From the NCBI GenBank assembly GCA_027001815.1, contig JALTLT010000262.1, forward strand, positions 1-14,502: a stretch of 14,502 nucleotides of DNA, written 5' to 3'. The stretch's first letter is position 1. Each line of letters starts with the position of its first letter. The translations under genes were made by a program, and so were the position numbers. Shown here piece by piece: positions 13,220 to 14,502 of the stretch. The notes under the pieces were generated by a model that saw only the letters and a list, made by a program, of their open reading frames with translations, did no database searches and had not been told where the DNA came from. The stretch is from Gammaproteobacteria bacterium. GTDB lineage: Bacteria; Pseudomonadota; Gammaproteobacteria; JALTLT01.

Positions 13220-14502
13220 TCAGCCCGCCTGGCGGTCTCCCGGGGCACGTCGGCCGACGGCCTCTTCGACGACCCCCTCCAGGGCCTCGAGCGTGGCCCG
13301 CCCGACCTGTTCGACCACCGCCACTCCCCGCTCGAGGCTGCGCCACGTCGCCATCCCGGCCCCCTCCTCAAGCGCGGACGACCGCCCGGCCAGCAGTGTG
13401 GCCCCCATGCTGGCGGCTCCCGACTTGATGGCATGGGCCAGACGGCGAAGCCCTTCCCGGTCGCGCTCCGCAACCCGCAGAGCCAGATCCGCGAGCTGCG
13501 TTCGAAGGGCATCCGAGAAGGTGCGGGAGAGCAACGGAAACTCGTCGCCCATGGTCTCTGCCAGGTGGCGCACGCGGGAGAGATCGTACAGCCCCTGCGA
13601 GGAGATCGTGCAATCTCCCGCCTCCGCGAGTTCCCCCCTCTCCTCCACCGGCAGCCAGCGGGCCAGCAGTTCGGAGAGTTCCCGCAGGGAGAAGGGCTTG
13701 GCCAGCACACCCACCATGCCGACGGCCTGGCACGCCCGGCGCTGTTCCCCGTTCACGTTCGCGGTGAGGGCCACCACCGGCGGTGTTCCCTCCGCTTCGA
13801 ACCGCTGCTGGAGAAGACGGGTGGTCTCGACACCGTCCAGATGGGGCATGCAACAGTCCATCAGAATCAGGTCCACCGTTTCCCCCTCCAGCAGTGCCAG
13901 GGCCTCCCTTCCCCCCTCGGCCACCACCACGTCGACGCCGAGATGCTCGAGCATCGCCTCCGCGAGCCGGCGGTTGACGGGATTGTCGTCCACCACCATC
14001 ACCTTCCCCCGCAGGCGAACCACCGGCTCCGGCATCCTCTCTTCCCCCACCGGCCTCTCCGCCTCCTCGAGGGGCAGCTCGATGCGGAAACAGGAACCCT
14101 CGCCGACCCGGCTGCGCACCGAGACCCTGCCTCCCATCAGCTCGACCAGGTGCTTGCAGATGGCGAGGCCGAGCCCCGTCCCGCCGTAGCGGCGGGTGGT
14201 GGAGGCATCCGCCTGGGTGAACTGATCGAAGAGCCGCTCCATCGCCTCCTCGGGGATGCCGATGCCGGTGTCCTCCACCTCGACCACCACTCCCCCCTCG
14301 GGGCGCGGAGAGAGCCGCATCACCACCGACCCCCGCTCCGTGAACTTGACGGCGTTGGAGAGCAGATTGAGGAGAACCTGGCGCAGGCGGACCGGGTCTC
14401 CGAGCCAGCCGGCCGGAAGCAGGGGATCGTATTCCAGCCGCAGATCGAGGCGGGAGCCGGCGGCCTGCGGTGCCAGCAACTGGAGCAGTTCGCCACACAG
14501 CC
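13220..14502 (-). CDS. Hybrid sensor histidine kinase, C-terminal part: HATPase, REC and Hpt domains (partial at window edge)
   Basis: The frame is open to the right edge, so the N-terminal sensor and the His phospho-acceptor domain lie outside. The visible 426 residues begin in the HATPase, with the N box NLLSNAVKFT, then DTGIGIP, LFDQFTQAD and GGTGLGLAI. A receiver follows with VVDDN, phospho-acceptor Asp in LMDCCMPHLDG (codon 13856-13858), ALTAN and AKPF. The more usual MDCQMP has Cys in place of Gln here. A C-terminal Hpt domain has its phospho-histidine in AHAIKSGAASMGA (codon 13433-13435). The design is a complete His-Asp-His relay of the BarA/ArcB type, whose last His should pass phosphate to a separate receiver. 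The nearest such receiver in the window is the REC-PP2C protein three genes on. That partnership is inference from position. Confidence 0.93.
   Translation of the reverse strand, partial: LCGELLQLLAPQAAGSRLDLRLEYDPLLPAGWLGDPVRLRQVLLNLLSNAVKFTERGSVVMRLSPRPEGGVVVEVEDTGIGIPEEAMERLFDQFTQADASTTRRYGGTGLGLAICKHLVELMGGRVSVRSRVGEGSCFRIELPLEEAERPVGEERMPEPVVRLRGKVMVVDDNPVNRRLAEAMLEHLGVDVVVAEGGREALALLEGETVDLILMDCCMPHLDGVETTRLLQQRFEAEGTPPVVALTANVNGEQRRACQAVGMVGVLAKPFSLRELSELLARWLPVEERGELAEAGDCTISSQGLYDLSRVRHLAETMGDEFPLLSRTFSDALRTQLADLALRVAERDREGLRRLAHAIKSGAASMGATLLAGRSSALEEGAGMATWRSLERGVAVVEQVGRATLEALEGVVEEAVGRRAPGDRQAG

Noticed and set aside
13785..14479. TTG at 14479 as the start of the hybrid kinase
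   Set aside because: The frame stays open to the window edge with kinase-like sequence, and a start there would cut into the ATPase domain. The gene is partial, not short.

Overview
The window is about 14.5 kb of GC-rich, tightly packed DNA. It most resembles a sulfur-oxidising gammaproteobacterium with flagellar or chemotactic signalling. The evidence is the periplasmic Sox genes (soxZ end, soxA, soxB), the gammaproteobacterial order queA-tgt-yajC-secD-secF, and a signalling cluster resembling the Pseudomonas HsbR/HsbA module. I cannot name the genus from sequence alone.

Layout. Positions 1-3145 on the + strand carry the 3' end of soxZ, then soxA, a clear intrinsic terminator, a 282-bp gap with a perfect TATAAT box and a leader hairpin, then soxB. 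A bidirectional terminator at 3171-3202 separates soxB from the convergent genes. From 3255 to the right edge every gene is on the - strand. In transcription order from the right edge these are: a hybrid histidine kinase with a C-terminal Hpt domain (cut by the edge); a repeat; a sigma-28-like promoter; a methyl-accepting chemotaxis protein without a sensor domain; a STAS anti-sigma antagonist (HsbA-like); a REC-PP2C-HATPase protein (HsbR-like) overlapping it by 4 bp; a repeat with a terminator; queA and tgt, also overlapping by 4 bp; a repeat; then yajC, secD and secF.

How the genes work together. SoxZ (with SoxY) carries the sulfur substrate, SoxA (with SoxX) loads it oxidatively, and SoxB hydrolyses off sulfate. 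QueA and Tgt make queuosine at the wobble base of tRNA. YajC-SecD-SecF help drive protein export. The kinase, MCP, STAS and REC-phosphatase genes look like one partner-switching and chemotaxis unit. In Pseudomonas the homologous pair controls the FlgM/FliA flagellar switch. A sigma-28-like (FliA) promoter in front of the mcp-STAS-REC group fits that idea and would suggest feedback.

The main feature that genes do not explain is a modular palindromic repeat family. It has three copies (6639-6788, 9001-9360, 13001-13130), all in the same orientation relative to transcription and all between transcription units. The longest copy is a nested palindrome with a perfect 31-bp inverted repeat inside a perfect 22-bp inverted repeat. 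It ends in a hairpin that probably terminates the gene before it. I saw no tRNA, rRNA, CRISPR array or transposase gene.
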